NCBI RefSeq assembly: GCF_016741785.1
Contig: NZ_JAERRL010000007.1
Coordinates: 124,001-188,000, forward strand
From: Streptomyces sp. 7-21
Lineage (GTDB): Bacteria > Actinomycetota > Actinomycetes > Streptomycetales > Streptomycetaceae
Direction: 5' to 3'
Length of the DNA stretch: 64,000 bases
The position numbers were made by a program, and so were the translations under genes. The notes beneath the pieces were generated by a model. It was not told the origin of the DNA. It did no database searches and was given only the letters and a program-made list of their open reading frames with translations. This document shows positions 53,341-61,330 of this stretch, one piece after another; position 1 is the first letter of the stretch; the number at the start of each line of letters is the position of its first letter.

Positions 53341-54011
53341 GCCTGCCCGCTCCCCTGATCGGCTTCGGACTGCTCCCGGGCGTCGGCCTCGGCGGCCTCG
53401 CGCCGGACGGTGACCACCCGCTGGACGAGGGTGATGAGGCTGCCGGCAGCCACGGTCCACAGGGCGATGGGCAGCAGCACGTCGATGTGCGGCACACCGA
53501 AGGTCTTCTCGAATCCGGCGAACCCGGTCAGGACAAGCGTGATCACCAGCCGCTCGGCCCGCTCCACCAGGCCGTTGACGCTCACCGGCAGGCCGATGCT
53601 CTGGCCGCGCGCCTTGGTATAGGAGACGACCTGCCCGCTGGCCAGGCAGAAGAGCGTGACCGCGCACAACATCTGGTCGTCGCCGTCCCCGGCGTACCAC
53701 AGGGCGATGCCGGAGAAGACCGCCGCGTCGGCGAGCCGGTCGAGCGTGGAGTCCAGGAACGCGCCCCAGCGGCTGGAGGCGCCCGACTGGCGCGCCATAT
53801 TCCCGTCGACCAGGTCGGAGAACACGAACAGCGTGATCACGACGGTGCCCCAGAAGAACTCGCCGCGCGGGTAGAAGGCCAGGGCCCCCGTCATCACTCC
53901 CGCCGTGCCGAAGAGCGTCACCGCGTCGGGGCTCACCCCCAGCCTCAGCAGCAGGGCGGCGAACGGCGTGAGGACACGCGTGAAGAAAGCACGCGCGTAC
54001 TTGTTGAGCAT
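53337..54011 (-). CDS. pgsA: Phosphatidylinositol phosphate synthase (CDP-alcohol phosphatidyltransferase)
   Basis: This 224-residue membrane enzyme transfers a phosphatidyl group from CDP-diacylglycerol. The family signature is complete: Asp69-Gly70, Ala73-Arg74, Gly83, Asp87, Asp91. Its position ahead of the acyltransferase and pimA identifies it as the inositol-phosphate-using enzyme (PgsA1 in mycobacteria), not the phosphatidylglycerol phosphate synthase. The ATG at 54011 has GGAAGGAC upstream. Confidence 0.9.
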   Translation of the reverse strand: MLNKYARAFFTRVLTPFAALLLRLGVSPDAVTLFGTAGVMTGALAFYPRGEFFWGTVVITLFVFSDLVDGNMARQSGASSRWGAFLDSTLDRLADAAVFSGIALWYAGDGDDQMLCAVTLFCLASGQVVSYTKARGQSIGLPVSVNGLVERAERLVITLVLTGFAGFEKTFGVPHIDVLLPIALWTVAAGSLITLVQRVVTVRREAAEADAREQSEADQGSGQA

Positions 54012-54259
54012 GTCCTTCCCAGGGGTCGCAGCGGGCCGCACCGCGTCGGGCGGCTACCGGCAGGTGCCCATCGTAGCCACGCCCCCGCCGGCGCCTGACA
54101 GGCCCTAAGCTGATGCCACCGGCCCGCGTCCCGGTGGCGCCCCGCGCCCGGGGAGGGTTGCCCGGCGGGCGGGCCGGGAACGGGCCAGACGGTGAGGCGT
54201 GACGGCAGTGGCGCGCGCGGACGCGGCGCGGCCGGATGAGGTCAGGACTGGGGGTAGGG

Positions 54260-55936
54260 ATGGCGGGGCTGGACGACCTGCGGAACGCCGCGGGCGTGGA
54301 CTTCGACTTCGCGCCGGGCGCCCAGGTGCCGCTCTCCGGGGCAACGCAGGGAGGCAGCGGGCTCAGCCAGGCGATCGCGTCGGTCGCCTACCGCGACTCG
54401 CCGCCCGAGGAGATCCGCGAGCCGAACGACGGGGCCTCGGTCAGCAAGGGCAAGTTCTCCCTGCTGGAACCGGACCTGGGCGAGGCGTTCACCCGCGCCA
54501 TCGAGCAGCGCATGCTGGGCGATGGCCGCAAGCCGCTGATCCAGTCCTTCGGCGTGGAACCGCAGACCGTGGTGGAGCACTGCCTGGCGGCCAAGCGGCT
54601 GCGGCGGCAGCGGGACCGGCGGCTCACGCTGATCATGGTGTCATTCGGGCTGCTGTTCCTGCCCGGCGTGCTGGTGTGGCTGGGCCTGTTCCAGCTGCGG
54701 CGCACGTTCGCGGGTTCCAAGGACCGCCGGGCCGGGATCCTGGGGCAGCTGGCGCTGGCCGCGCTTGCGGTGCTGATCGTGCTGGCGGTGCTGCGGCTGC
54801 CGCTCACCGGTATTCCCCGCATCTACTCGCTGGTCGTGCTGCCCGCCCCGGTCCTGGGCTGGTACTGGGCGCGCGGTATCTGCGAGCGGACGGCGAAGAC
54901 GCTGCGCGCGCACTGGGACCAGCTCGCGGGCGGCGGCGGCAGCGGCGCCCGGATCCCTGAGGCCGTGCCGAAGAACCCGAACGACGCGGACGCCGAGCGG
55001 CTGCGGGTCGGTCTCGCCAAGCTGGCGGCCGAGCAGAGCAGCAACCTGGTCTTCTACGCCGGGCCCAAGGGGATACTCGGCATGGGCGTCCGCTGGGGCA
55101 GCTGGCAGCTCGCGGAGGAGCTGCGCCCGGCCGACCCGAACCGCGACATCGACCCGTTCCGCTCCTGGGACGTGGCGCGGGCCATCCACGACCGGCTCAA
55201 GCTGCTGGAGCGCGGCCCGCTGCACACCGGCGGTTTCCCCACGCCGTCGGTCGTCCACTGGGTGGTGCGGCATGTCGGCGAGGGCGCGACCGAGGTCTCC
55301 CGGCCCGAGGGCCCGACCGCGGACGGCTACAGCATCAGCGCCATCGAGGTCCAGCGGATCTGCAACGAGGACCAGTACGACAGCAACGACCGCCACTACG
55401 TGGGCGTGCAGTTCGTGCTCTGGGGCGGCGAGCTGGTGGTGACGATGATGATCAACGTCACCGTCCTGCACCACACGCTGCGGATCGAGGTGACGGGCCA
55501 CGCGCTCGGCCCGCTGCACGGCTTCTTCCGCAAGAAGCCCGGCGGGAAGTCCAAGAAGGTGCGTCACCCGCTCAAGTTCTGGAAGACCGTGGACCGGCCG
55601 CTGCCGCTGGTGGACGCCAAGGAAGCGGTGCGGCTGGCGGCCCGGGCGCCGCTGACGTGGTTCCCCAAGCAGCTCGACAAGTGGGGCGGCACGGTCGCGC
55701 TGCCCGAGCCGTTCGGCCTGCGGCATACCTGGGCCACCTCGCCGTGGCGGCACCGCTTCATGGTCGACGACGTGCTGCGCACCGCCACCCCCGTGCTGCG
55801 GGTGACGCACGCCGCCGCGCTGCGGGTGCTGAAGGAGCACGGCGTGGACATCGCGCCGTTCGAGGCGCGGGCCCAGGCCCTCAGCGGGCAGGTGCAGGCG
55901 GCCGATCCCAAGAAGGCGGACGAGTACCCGATGTGA
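54260..55936 (+). CDS. Large membrane protein of unknown function
   Basis: The 558-residue protein has a soluble N-terminal part (1-115), three transmembrane segments (about 122-145, 161-182, 188-205) and a 350-residue C-terminal cytoplasmic or surface domain containing ASNLVFYAGPKG-like and HYVGVQFVLWGGELVVTMMINVTVLHHTLR segments. I recognise no family motif. It reads opposite to its neighbours and separates the HIT gene from pgsA, which adjoin in mycobacteria. ATG 54260 is preceded by GGGGGTAGGG; an ATG eight codons earlier is possible. Confidence 0.75.
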   Translation: MAGLDDLRNAAGVDFDFAPGAQVPLSGATQGGSGLSQAIASVAYRDSPPEEIREPNDGASVSKGKFSLLEPDLGEAFTRAIEQRMLGDGRKPLIQSFGVEPQTVVEHCLAAKRLRRQRDRRLTLIMVSFGLLFLPGVLVWLGLFQLRRTFAGSKDRRAGILGQLALAALAVLIVLAVLRLPLTGIPRIYSLVVLPAPVLGWYWARGICERTAKTLRAHWDQLAGGGGSGARIPEAVPKNPNDADAERLRVGLAKLAAEQSSNLVFYAGPKGILGMGVRWGSWQLAEELRPADPNRDIDPFRSWDVARAIHDRLKLLERGPLHTGGFPTPSVVHWVVRHVGEGATEVSRPEGPTADGYSISAIEVQRICNEDQYDSNDRHYVGVQFVLWGGELVVTMMINVTVLHHTLRIEVTGHALGPLHGFFRKKPGGKSKKVRHPLKFWKTVDRPLPLVDAKEAVRLAARAPLTWFPKQLDKWGGTVALPEPFGLRHTWATSPWRHRFMVDDVLRTATPVLRVTHAAALRVLKEHGVDIAPFEARAQALSGQVQAADPKKADEYPM

Positions 55937-55945
55937 GCCGGCCGG

Positions 55946-56491
55946 TCAGGCGGGCCACGCCTCGGCCAGCATCCGCCGGGTGTCGCCGAGCAGCTGCGGC
56001 AGCACCTTGGTCTGGCCTACGACCGGCATGAAGTTGGCGTCGCCGCCCCACCGCGGCACCACGTGCTGGTGCAGGTGGGCAGCGATACCGGCGCCCGCGA
56101 CAGCGCCCTGGTTCATGCCGATGTTGAAGCCGTGGGCCCCGGAGGCGGCGCGCAGCGCGGTCATGGCCTGCTTGGTCAGCTCCGCCAGCTCGGCCGTCTC
56201 CGGCGCGGTGAGGTCGGTGTAGTCGGCGACGTGCCGGTAGGGCACGACCATCAGGTGGCCCGGAGAGTACGGGTAGAGGTTGAGGACGGCGTACACCTGG
56301 TCGCCGCGGACGATGATGAGGCCGTCCTCGTCGCTCTTGCCGGGGATCGCGCAGAACGGGCAGCCATCGTCCGCTCCGGGACCGGTCGGCTTTCCCTCGC
56401 CCTTGATGTAGGCCATGCGGTGGGGCGTCCACAGGCGCTGGAAGCCGTCCGGGGTCCCCACACCGATCTGCTGCTCCGGCTCACTGCTCAT
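55946..56491 (-). CDS. HIT-family hydrolase (AP4A phosphorylase-like)
   Basis: The 181-residue protein has the histidine triad HLHQH (139-143) and a CPFC pair (44-47). Its closest known relatives are actinobacterial diadenosine tetraphosphate phosphorylases (Rv2613c type). It lies between thrS and pgsA as in mycobacteria. The ATG at 56491 (SSEPEQQIGVG) is preferred; another ATG four codons upstream is in frame and has no better ribosome-binding site. Confidence 0.88.
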   Translation of the reverse strand: MSSEPEQQIGVGTPDGFQRLWTPHRMAYIKGEGKPTGPGADDGCPFCAIPGKSDEDGLIIVRGDQVYAVLNLYPYSPGHLMVVPYRHVADYTDLTAPETAELAELTKQAMTALRAASGAHGFNIGMNQGAVAGAGIAAHLHQHVVPRWGGDANFMPVVGQTKVLPQLLGDTRRMLAEAWPA

Positions 56492-56535
56492 GGCCGCCAG
56501 CATATGGCGTCACCGCAAGGGAGCGGCGCCCGGCG

Positions 56536-58515
56536 TCACACCTGGACGCGCCGCTCCACGGCCTCGGCGATCTCGCGCAGCGCCTCGGCGCGCGGGATGC
56601 CGTTCTTCTGCGAGCCGTCGCGGTAGCGGAAGCTGACCGCGCCCCGGGCCACGTCGTCGTCGCCCGCGATCACCATGAACGGCACCTTGGCCTTCTGGGC
56701 GTTGCGGATCTTCTTCTGCATGCGGTCGGCGGAGGTGTCCACCTCCATGCGCAGCCGCTGCTTCCTGGCCTCGGCGGCGAAGGACTCCAGGTACGGCACG
56801 TGGCTGTCGCCGACGGGGATGCCGACGGCCTGCACGGGGGCGAGCCAGGGCGGGAAGGCGCCGGCGTAGTGCTCCAGCAGGACGGCGAAGAACCGCTCGA
56901 TGGAGCCGAACAGCGCGCGGTGCAGCATGACCGGGCGCTGCCGGGAGCCGTCGGGTGCCGTGTACTCCAGGCCAAACCGCTTCGGCTGCTGGAAGTCGAC
57001 CTGGATGGTGGACATCTGCCAGGTGCGGCCGATGGCGTCCTTGGCCTGGACGGAGATCTTCGGCCCGTAGTAGGCGGCCCCGCCCGGGTCCAGGACGAGT
57101 TCCAGGCCCTGCTTCTCCGCCGCGCGGCGCAGGTACTCGGTGGCCTCGGCCCACTCCTCGGGCTCGCCCAGGAACTTGTCGGAGTCGTCTCGGGTGGACA
57201 GCTCCAGGTAGAAGTCGTTCAGGCCGTAGTCACGCAGCAGGTTGAGGACGAAGGTGAGCAGCCCGTCCAGCTCGTCGGGCATCTGCTCCTTCGTGCAGTA
57301 GATGTGCGAGTCGTCCTGGGTGAAACCCCGGGCCCGGGTCAGGCCGTGGACCACACCGGACTTCTCGAAACGGTAGACGGTGCCGAACTCGAAAAGCCGC
57401 AGCGGCAATTCCCGGTAGGACCGCCCGCGCGCCCGGAAAATCAGGTTGTGCATCGGGCAGTTCATTGCCTTGAGGTAATAGTCCTGTCCCTCGAATTCCA
57501 TGGGAGGGAACATGGACTCGGCGTAGTTCGGCAGGTGCCCCGACGTCTCGAAGAGCTTGCGCTTCGTGATGTGCGGGGTGTTGACGAATTCGTAGCCCTC
57601 TTCCTCGTGGCGGCGCCGCGAGTACTCCTCCATGACGCGCCGCACGGTGCCGCCCTTGGGGTGGAATACCGCCAGGCCGGAGCCGAGTTCCTCCGGAATG
57701 GAGAACAGGTCCAGCTCGGCGCCCAGCCGCCGGTGGTCACGCTTCTCGGCCTCGGCGAGGAACGCCAGGTGGGCCTTCAGCTCGTCCCGGGTCGGCCACG
57801 CGGTGCCGTACACCCGCTGCAGCTGCGGGTTCTTCTCGCTGCCGCGCCAGTAGGCCGCCGCGCTGCGCATCAGCGAGAACGCGGGAATCAGCCGGGTGCT
57901 GGGCAGGTGCGGGCCGCGGCACAGGTCCTTCCAGCAGACCTCGCCCGAGCGCGGGTCGAGGTTGTCGTAGATGGTCAGCTCCCCGGCGCCGACCTCGGCC
58001 GAGGCGCCGTCGGCGGCCTGCCCCGCCGCGCCTTTGAGGCCGATCAGCTCCAGCTTGTAGGGCTCGTCGGCCAGTTCGGCGCGGGCCTCGTCGTCACTGA
58101 CCACGCGGCGGGAGAACCGCTGGCCCTGCTTGATGATCTGCTGCATCCGCTTCTCGATGCGGCGCAGGTCCTCGGGCTGGAACGGCTCGCGGACGTCGAA
58201 GTCGTAGTAGAAGCCGTCCTTGATGGGCGGGCCGATGCCCAGCTTGGCCTCGGGGTACAGCTCCTGCACGGCCTGCGCGAGCACGTGCGCCGTGGAGTGG
58301 CGCAGGATGTCCAGGCCGTCGGGCGACCCGATCAGCACGGGCTCGACGACGTCGCCGTCGGCGAGCGGGTAGGACAGGTCACGCAGCTCGCCGCCCACGC
58401 GGGCGGCGACAACGGCGCGCTCGCCCTCGAAGAGCGCGGCGGCCGTCGTGCCCGTGGTCACCACACGCTCTTCCCGCTCGGAATCGCGCTGGAGGATCAC
58501 ACGGACTTCGGACAC
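56536..58515 (-). CDS. thrS: Threonyl-tRNA synthetase
   Basis: ThrS charges tRNA-Thr. The 659-residue protein has a TGS domain (1-60), the editing domain with [10 protein letters not shown], and the class II core with zinc-binding MNCPMH and the [16 protein letters not shown] motif, then an anticodon-binding domain. It starts at GTG 58515. Codons between about 57360 and 57680 use A/T in third position more than the rest of the gene. Confidence 0.96.
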   Translation of the reverse strand: MSEVRVILQRDSEREERVVTTGTTAAALFEGERAVVAARVGGELRDLSYPLADGDVVEPVLIGSPDGLDILRHSTAHVLAQAVQELYPEAKLGIGPPIKDGFYYDFDVREPFQPEDLRRIEKRMQQIIKQGQRFSRRVVSDDEARAELADEPYKLELIGLKGAAGQAADGASAEVGAGELTIYDNLDPRSGEVCWKDLCRGPHLPSTRLIPAFSLMRSAAAYWRGSEKNPQLQRVYGTAWPTRDELKAHLAFLAEAEKRDHRRLGAELDLFSIPEELGSGLAVFHPKGGTVRRVMEEYSRRRHEEEGYEFVNTPHITKRKLFETSGHLPNYAESMFPPMEFEGQDYYLKAMNCPMHNLIFRARGRSYRELPLRLFEFGTVYRFEKSGVVHGLTRARGFTQDDSHIYCTKEQMPDELDGLLTFVLNLLRDYGLNDFYLELSTRDDSDKFLGEPEEWAEATEYLRRAAEKQGLELVLDPGGAAYYGPKISVQAKDAIGRTWQMSTIQVDFQQPKRFGLEYTAPDGSRQRPVMLHRALFGSIERFFAVLLEHYAGAFPPWLAPVQAVGIPVGDSHVPYLESFAAEARKQRLRMEVDTSADRMQKKIRNAQKAKVPFMVIAGDDDVARGAVSFRYRDGSQKNGIPRAEALREIAEAVERRVQV

Positions 58516-58589
58516 CGGTCTTCTCCTGACTCATGTGAGGGGGGCAGCGGTGCTGCCTCGGAAGGGCCGCGGCGGGCGCCGCGTAGCGC

Positions 58590-58595
58590 ATCGTA
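58590..58595 (-). promoter_or_regulatory. Possible thrS -10 element
   Basis: The minus strand reads TACGAT, about 75 bases ahead of the thrS GTG. A TTCGCG lies 19 bases upstream as a poor -35. The leader has no T-box features (no specifier loop or T-box sequence). Confidence 0.3.
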
Positions 58596-58647
58596 CCGGC
58601 CGCGCGACGGCGCCCGCGAAGGGGTAAGCGGCCGGGCACGGCACGCG

Positions 58648-58678
58648 AAAGGCCGGTCCGCCAAGGGACGGACCGGCC
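58648..58678 (-). terminator. Rho-independent terminator of tRNA-Val(CAC)
   Basis: On the minus strand GGCCGGTCCG and CGGACCGGCC form a 10-base perfect stem with an 8-base loop, followed by TTT. It begins ten bases after the tRNA 3' end, separating the tRNA from thrS. Confidence 0.75.
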
Positions 58679-58687
58679 GGTTGCCGG

Positions 58688-58759
58688 TGGGCGATACTGG
58701 GATCGAACCAGTGACCTCTTCGGTGTGAACGAAGCGCTCTCCCGCTGAGCTAATCGCCC
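58688..58759 (-). tRNA. tRNA-Val (anticodon CAC)
   Basis: The 72-base cloverleaf has acceptor GGGCGAT/ATCGCCC, D-arm GCTC, anticodon stem CTTCG/CGAAG with loop TTCACAC (anticodon CAC, reading GUG), and TpsiC arm CTGGTTCGATCCCAG. CCA is not encoded. A hairpin terminator follows and a promoter precedes it. Confidence 0.95.
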
Positions 58760-58803
58760 TTCAGGCCTGGCCTCGCGGCTCTTCGCCGCTCGGCACGGTG
58801 AGA

Positions 58804-58833
58804 ACCATACAGGGCCACCGTCCGCCAGTCCAA
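58804..58833 (-). promoter_or_regulatory. Candidate tRNA-Val(CAC) promoter
   Basis: On the minus strand TTGGAC (58828-58833) and TATGGT (58804-58809) are spaced by 18 bases, about 45 bases ahead of the tRNA. A 14-base perfect dyad AGTCCA-AA-TGGACT (58827-58840) covers the -35. Confidence 0.5.
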
Positions 58834-58840
58834 ATGGACT

Positions 58841-59283
58841 TCGCACGAGGCCGTCCGCACCCCGCTCCCGCGCCGCCGGGCGCCGTCCCCGGCACCGCCG
58901 CCCGCACCGCCTCCCCCTGCCGCTTTCCCCGCCGTCCCCCCGCCGTCCCCCCGCTCCGGCTGCCGGCCCCCGGCCGTCCCGGCACCGCGCCGCACGGTCC
59001 GGTCCGGCCGGCGGATTCACGGCCGGCGGGCGGGGTACCCGGCGGTGTCCACATCGTCCGCTCGCCGGCGGCGCAGCTCCCCTTCCGCCGCCCGGCACGG
59101 GTTTTTCTCATTCGCTATAGAACGATTCACGTCCGCCTTATCCGATCGAGAGACTGGTCCATTCGAATGATGTTATCCGGCACAATGATGCCGGAGGTGT
59201 TTACAACCGTCCCGCATGTGGCATGTCGATTTCGCCGACGTGCGAATCCCCGAGCGCACACTGAGCGAAAGGCCCTGGCGCTT
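58841..59283. other. Intergenic region upstream of ssgB
   Basis: No gene is supported here. 58860-59060 is very GC-rich, with C runs that could form a G-quadruplex on the minus strand (58926-58977). 59105-59283 is markedly lower in GC, typical of a regulated Streptomyces promoter. It contains a TATAGA at about 59115, the palindrome CATTCGAATG (59160-59169), and a dyad TCCGGCA/TGCCGGA (59176-59195). Confidence 0.6.
59199..59225 (+). promoter_or_regulatory. Possible stress-sigma promoter of ssgB
   Basis: GTTTAC (59199-59204) and GGCATG (59220-59225) are spaced by 15 bases, resembling the GTTT..GGGTAT pattern of sigma-H/sigma-B type promoters. ssgB of S. coelicolor is reported to be sigma-H dependent. 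The -10 match is imperfect. Confidence 0.3.
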
Positions 59284-59697
59284 ATGAACACCACGGTCAG
59301 TTGCGAGCTGCATCTGCGCCTCGTTGTATCGAGCGATTCCTCGCTGCCTGTTCCCGCGGGGCTGCGGTATGACACGGCGGACCCCTACGCCGTCCACGCC
59401 ACCTTCCACACCGGAGCGGAAGAAACCGTCGAGTGGGTTTTCGCCCGCGACCTGCTCGCCGAAGGTCTTCACCGGCCGACGGGCACCGGAGACGTGCGGG
59501 TGTGGCCCTCCCGCAGCCACGGGCAGGGCGTGGTGTGCATCGCCCTGAGTTCACCGGAGGGCGAGGCACTGCTGGAGGCTCCGGCCCGCGCCCTTGAGTC
59601 GTTCCTGAAGCGGACGGACGCCGCGGTGCCGCCCGGCACCGAGCACCGCCATTTCGATCTCGACACCGAGCTTTCCCACATTCTCGCGGAGAGCTGA
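59284..59697 (+). CDS. ssgB: Sporulation cell-division protein SsgB
   Basis: SsgB marks septum sites in sporogenic hyphae and recruits FtsZ with SsgA. The 137-residue protein, from MNTTVSCELHLRL to LSHILAES, is near identical to what I recall of S. coelicolor SsgB (SCO1541), with the YDTADPYAVHATFHTG and EWVFARDLL core of SsgA-like proteins. The ATG has GAAAGG upstream. It diverges from tRNA-Val across a long regulatory region and is followed by a strong hairpin. Confidence 0.97.
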   Translation: MNTTVSCELHLRLVVSSDSSLPVPAGLRYDTADPYAVHATFHTGAEETVEWVFARDLLAEGLHRPTGTGDVRVWPSRSHGQGVVCIALSSPEGEALLEAPARALESFLKRTDAAVPPGTEHRHFDLDTELSHILAES

Positions 59698-59703
59698 CAG
59701 ACC

Positions 59704-59752
59704 CGCCGGTTCTCCGCGCCGTCTGACTCGGGGCGGCGGCGCGGAACCGGCG
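59704..59752 (+). terminator. ssgB terminator hairpin
   Basis: CGCCGGTTC-TC-CGCGCCG and CGGCGCGGAACCGGCG form a 16-pair stem with a two-base bulge, starting seven bases after the ssgB stop. No T run follows. Confidence 0.55.
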
Positions 59753-59763
59753 ACGGCCACCAC

Positions 59764-59825
59764 GGGCGGGGCGCGGCCATGCGCGGGTGCTCGCCGGCTC
59801 CGCCGGCATGGCCCGCGCCCCGCCC
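59764..59825. repeat. Long inverted repeat upstream of the CGNR gene
   Basis: GGGCGGGGCGCGG-CCATGC (59764-59782) and GCATGGCCCGCGCCCCGCCC (59806-59825) are complementary over 19 of 20 positions around a 23-base loop. It could be a second terminator for ssgB or a structured element in the leader of the next gene. A -10-like TAGAGT follows at 59838-59843. Confidence 0.5.
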
Positions 59826-59882
59826 GCACGCAGCGGCTAGAGTCCTTGAGGGTGAACTCCCCCTACGGACCGGACAACCGCC

Positions 59883-60452
59883 GTGCTGCTCACTCACGAC
59901 ACCCGGTGCGCCCTTGACTGCGCCGTCGCGCTGCTGAACACCGAGCCGCACGGCGGCAGACCCGACCTGCTGACGGACGTCGACGCGCTGCGGCGCTTCG
60001 TGCGGGACCACGCGATCAGCGATGTGCGGCTGGAGCTGCTGGAGCCCCGGGACCTGCGGGACGTGCTGCGGGTCCGCGCCGGATTCGCCGACGTGTTCGC
60101 GGCGGATTCGGACGCCCGGGCCGCCGAGCTGATCAACGGCATGGTGGCGGCCGCCGGGACCACGCCGCGGCTGACGGACCACGACGGACACGACTGGCAC
60201 GTGCACTACTTCGCTCCCGGCGCGGCCCTCGCCGACCACCTGGCCGCCGACTGCGGCATGGCGCTGGCGTTCCTGGTGGTGGCCGGGGAACGGGAGCGGC
60301 TGCGCCGCTGCGCGGCCCCGGGGTGCGGGCGGGCCTTCGTGGACCTCACGCGCAACCGGTCACGCCGGTACTGCTCCAGCCGCACGTGCGGCAACCGTCT
60401 CCACGTGGCGGCCTACCGCGCCAGGCGCCGGGGCGGCGGCGCGGGCGGCTGA
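59883..60452 (+). CDS. CGNR zinc-finger protein (ABATE domain)
   Basis: The 189-residue protein has an N-terminal helical ABATE-type domain and a C-terminal CGNR finger: CAAPGCGRAFVDLTRNRSRRYC and CSSRTCGNRLHVAAYRARR supply four cysteines and the CGNR signature. Such proteins are presumed stress-linked transcription regulators. It starts at GTG. Target genes are not indicated by the context, though ssgB lies immediately upstream. Confidence 0.85.
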   Translation: MLLTHDTRCALDCAVALLNTEPHGGRPDLLTDVDALRRFVRDHAISDVRLELLEPRDLRDVLRVRAGFADVFAADSDARAAELINGMVAAAGTTPRLTDHDGHDWHVHYFAPGAALADHLAADCGMALAFLVVAGERERLRRCAAPGCGRAFVDLTRNRSRRYCSSRTCGNRLHVAAYRARRRGGGAGG

Positions 60453-60472
60453 GGGCCGCCGGGGAGAGGTTC

Positions 60473-60640
60473 TCAGAGCAGGAACTGGTCATGGAGCCCG
60501 GTGATCAGCAGCAGCCCGCCGATCACCGTGAGGAAGAGGATCAGCGGCGGCTGGGAGAGGGCGAACAGGCAGCCGCGCCCCTCCGGAGCGGGCTCGGTGT
60601 CCGGTGTGCGGGAGGTGTCTGGGCTGGTGCTGTGTGCCAT
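60473..60640 (-). CDS. Small membrane protein, 55 residues
   Basis: A short frame on the minus strand runs from ATG 60640 to TGA 60473. It encodes a polar Ser/Thr/Pro-rich N-terminus (MAHSTSPDTSRTPDTEP), then a GRGCLFAL motif and one strong transmembrane helix (about 33-48, LILFLTVIGGLLLI), ending GLHDQFLL. Composition and layout look like a real small membrane protein. The ribosome-binding site is weak. It converges with the CGNR gene. Confidence 0.55.
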   Translation of the reverse strand: MAHSTSPDTSRTPDTEPAPEGRGCLFALSQPPLILFLTVIGGLLLITGLHDQFLL

Positions 60641-60787
60641 GTCGCGGTGATCATGGCGCAGGCCGGGCCTCTCGCGCGATCAACACGTCTCGTTTCCGCC
60701 GTGATCTGTACAACATCGCTCTTGTCGCGTCCGCGGCCTTGATCCCGTTTCGGCCGGAGGCCGGGGCGGCGAGGGCGCACGAACGGC

Positions 60788-61201
60788 TCAGATGCCGTGC
60801 TTCTTCAGGATCGCCTCGATCTCGGAGAAGTCCGACAGGTCGTCCCCGCCTCCCGCCGCGGGCTTCCCGCTGCCGCGCGAGGAGGTCCTGGGCAGGGCGG
60901 CCGGGCCGGAAGCGCCCTCGCCGCCGGCCGCCGCCTGGCGGCCGCGCCCCCTGCCCTCCACCAGGCGGGCGACGAGCAACAGCAGCACGGCGAAGGTGAG
61001 CACCCCGAACCCGGCCCAGGCCACCGGGTTGACCGTCATGTTGACGACGAACCGCACCACCCCGGTCATCGCCAGGCCCACGGGCAGCAGTGCGACGGCG
61101 GCCACGCGCAGGGCGGTCGCGTACCGGCGCCTGCGCGCCACCAGGAGCGCGAGGCCGATGCCGGCGGCGGAAATCAGGGTGCAGACGGTGCCTATCAGCA
61201 T
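60788..61201 (-). CDS. Small two- to three-helix membrane protein
   Basis: The 137-residue protein has hydrophobic segments at about 2-21, 34-52 and 62-80, then a basic Gly/Ala/Ser-rich linker and a distinctive C-terminal motif DDLSDFSEIEAILKKHGI. The ATG at 61201 is preceded by GGATGGAAAG. I do not recognise a function; the conserved-looking tail suggests a docking peptide. Confidence 0.7.
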   Translation of the reverse strand: MLIGTVCTLISAAGIGLALLVARRRRYATALRVAAVALLPVGLAMTGVVRFVVNMTVNPVAWAGFGVLTFAVLLLLVARLVEGRGRGRQAAAGGEGASGPAALPRTSSRGSGKPAAGGGDDLSDFSEIEAILKKHGI

Positions 61202-61330
61202 CTTTCCATCCTGCCTCGCCGCCCGGCGCCGGGGAAATGGCCGGGCGGCAAGGATCAGGGACCTTTCCGGGGTCGCCGCCGGGACGGGGGCGTTCCGGTG
61301 CCGGGCGGAGCGGGTGGGAAACTGGGCGGC

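Noticed and set aside
54236..54259. Earlier ATG for the 558-residue membrane protein
   Set aside because: It lacks a ribosome-binding site, and the extra eight residues look random. The ATG at 54260 follows a purine-rich GGGGGTAGGG.
58516..58647. T-box riboswitch ahead of thrS
   Set aside because: No specifier loop or T-box sequence (the antiterminator consensus) is present; the gap is short and contains only a weak promoter-like hexamer. The hisS and alaS leaders likewise show none.
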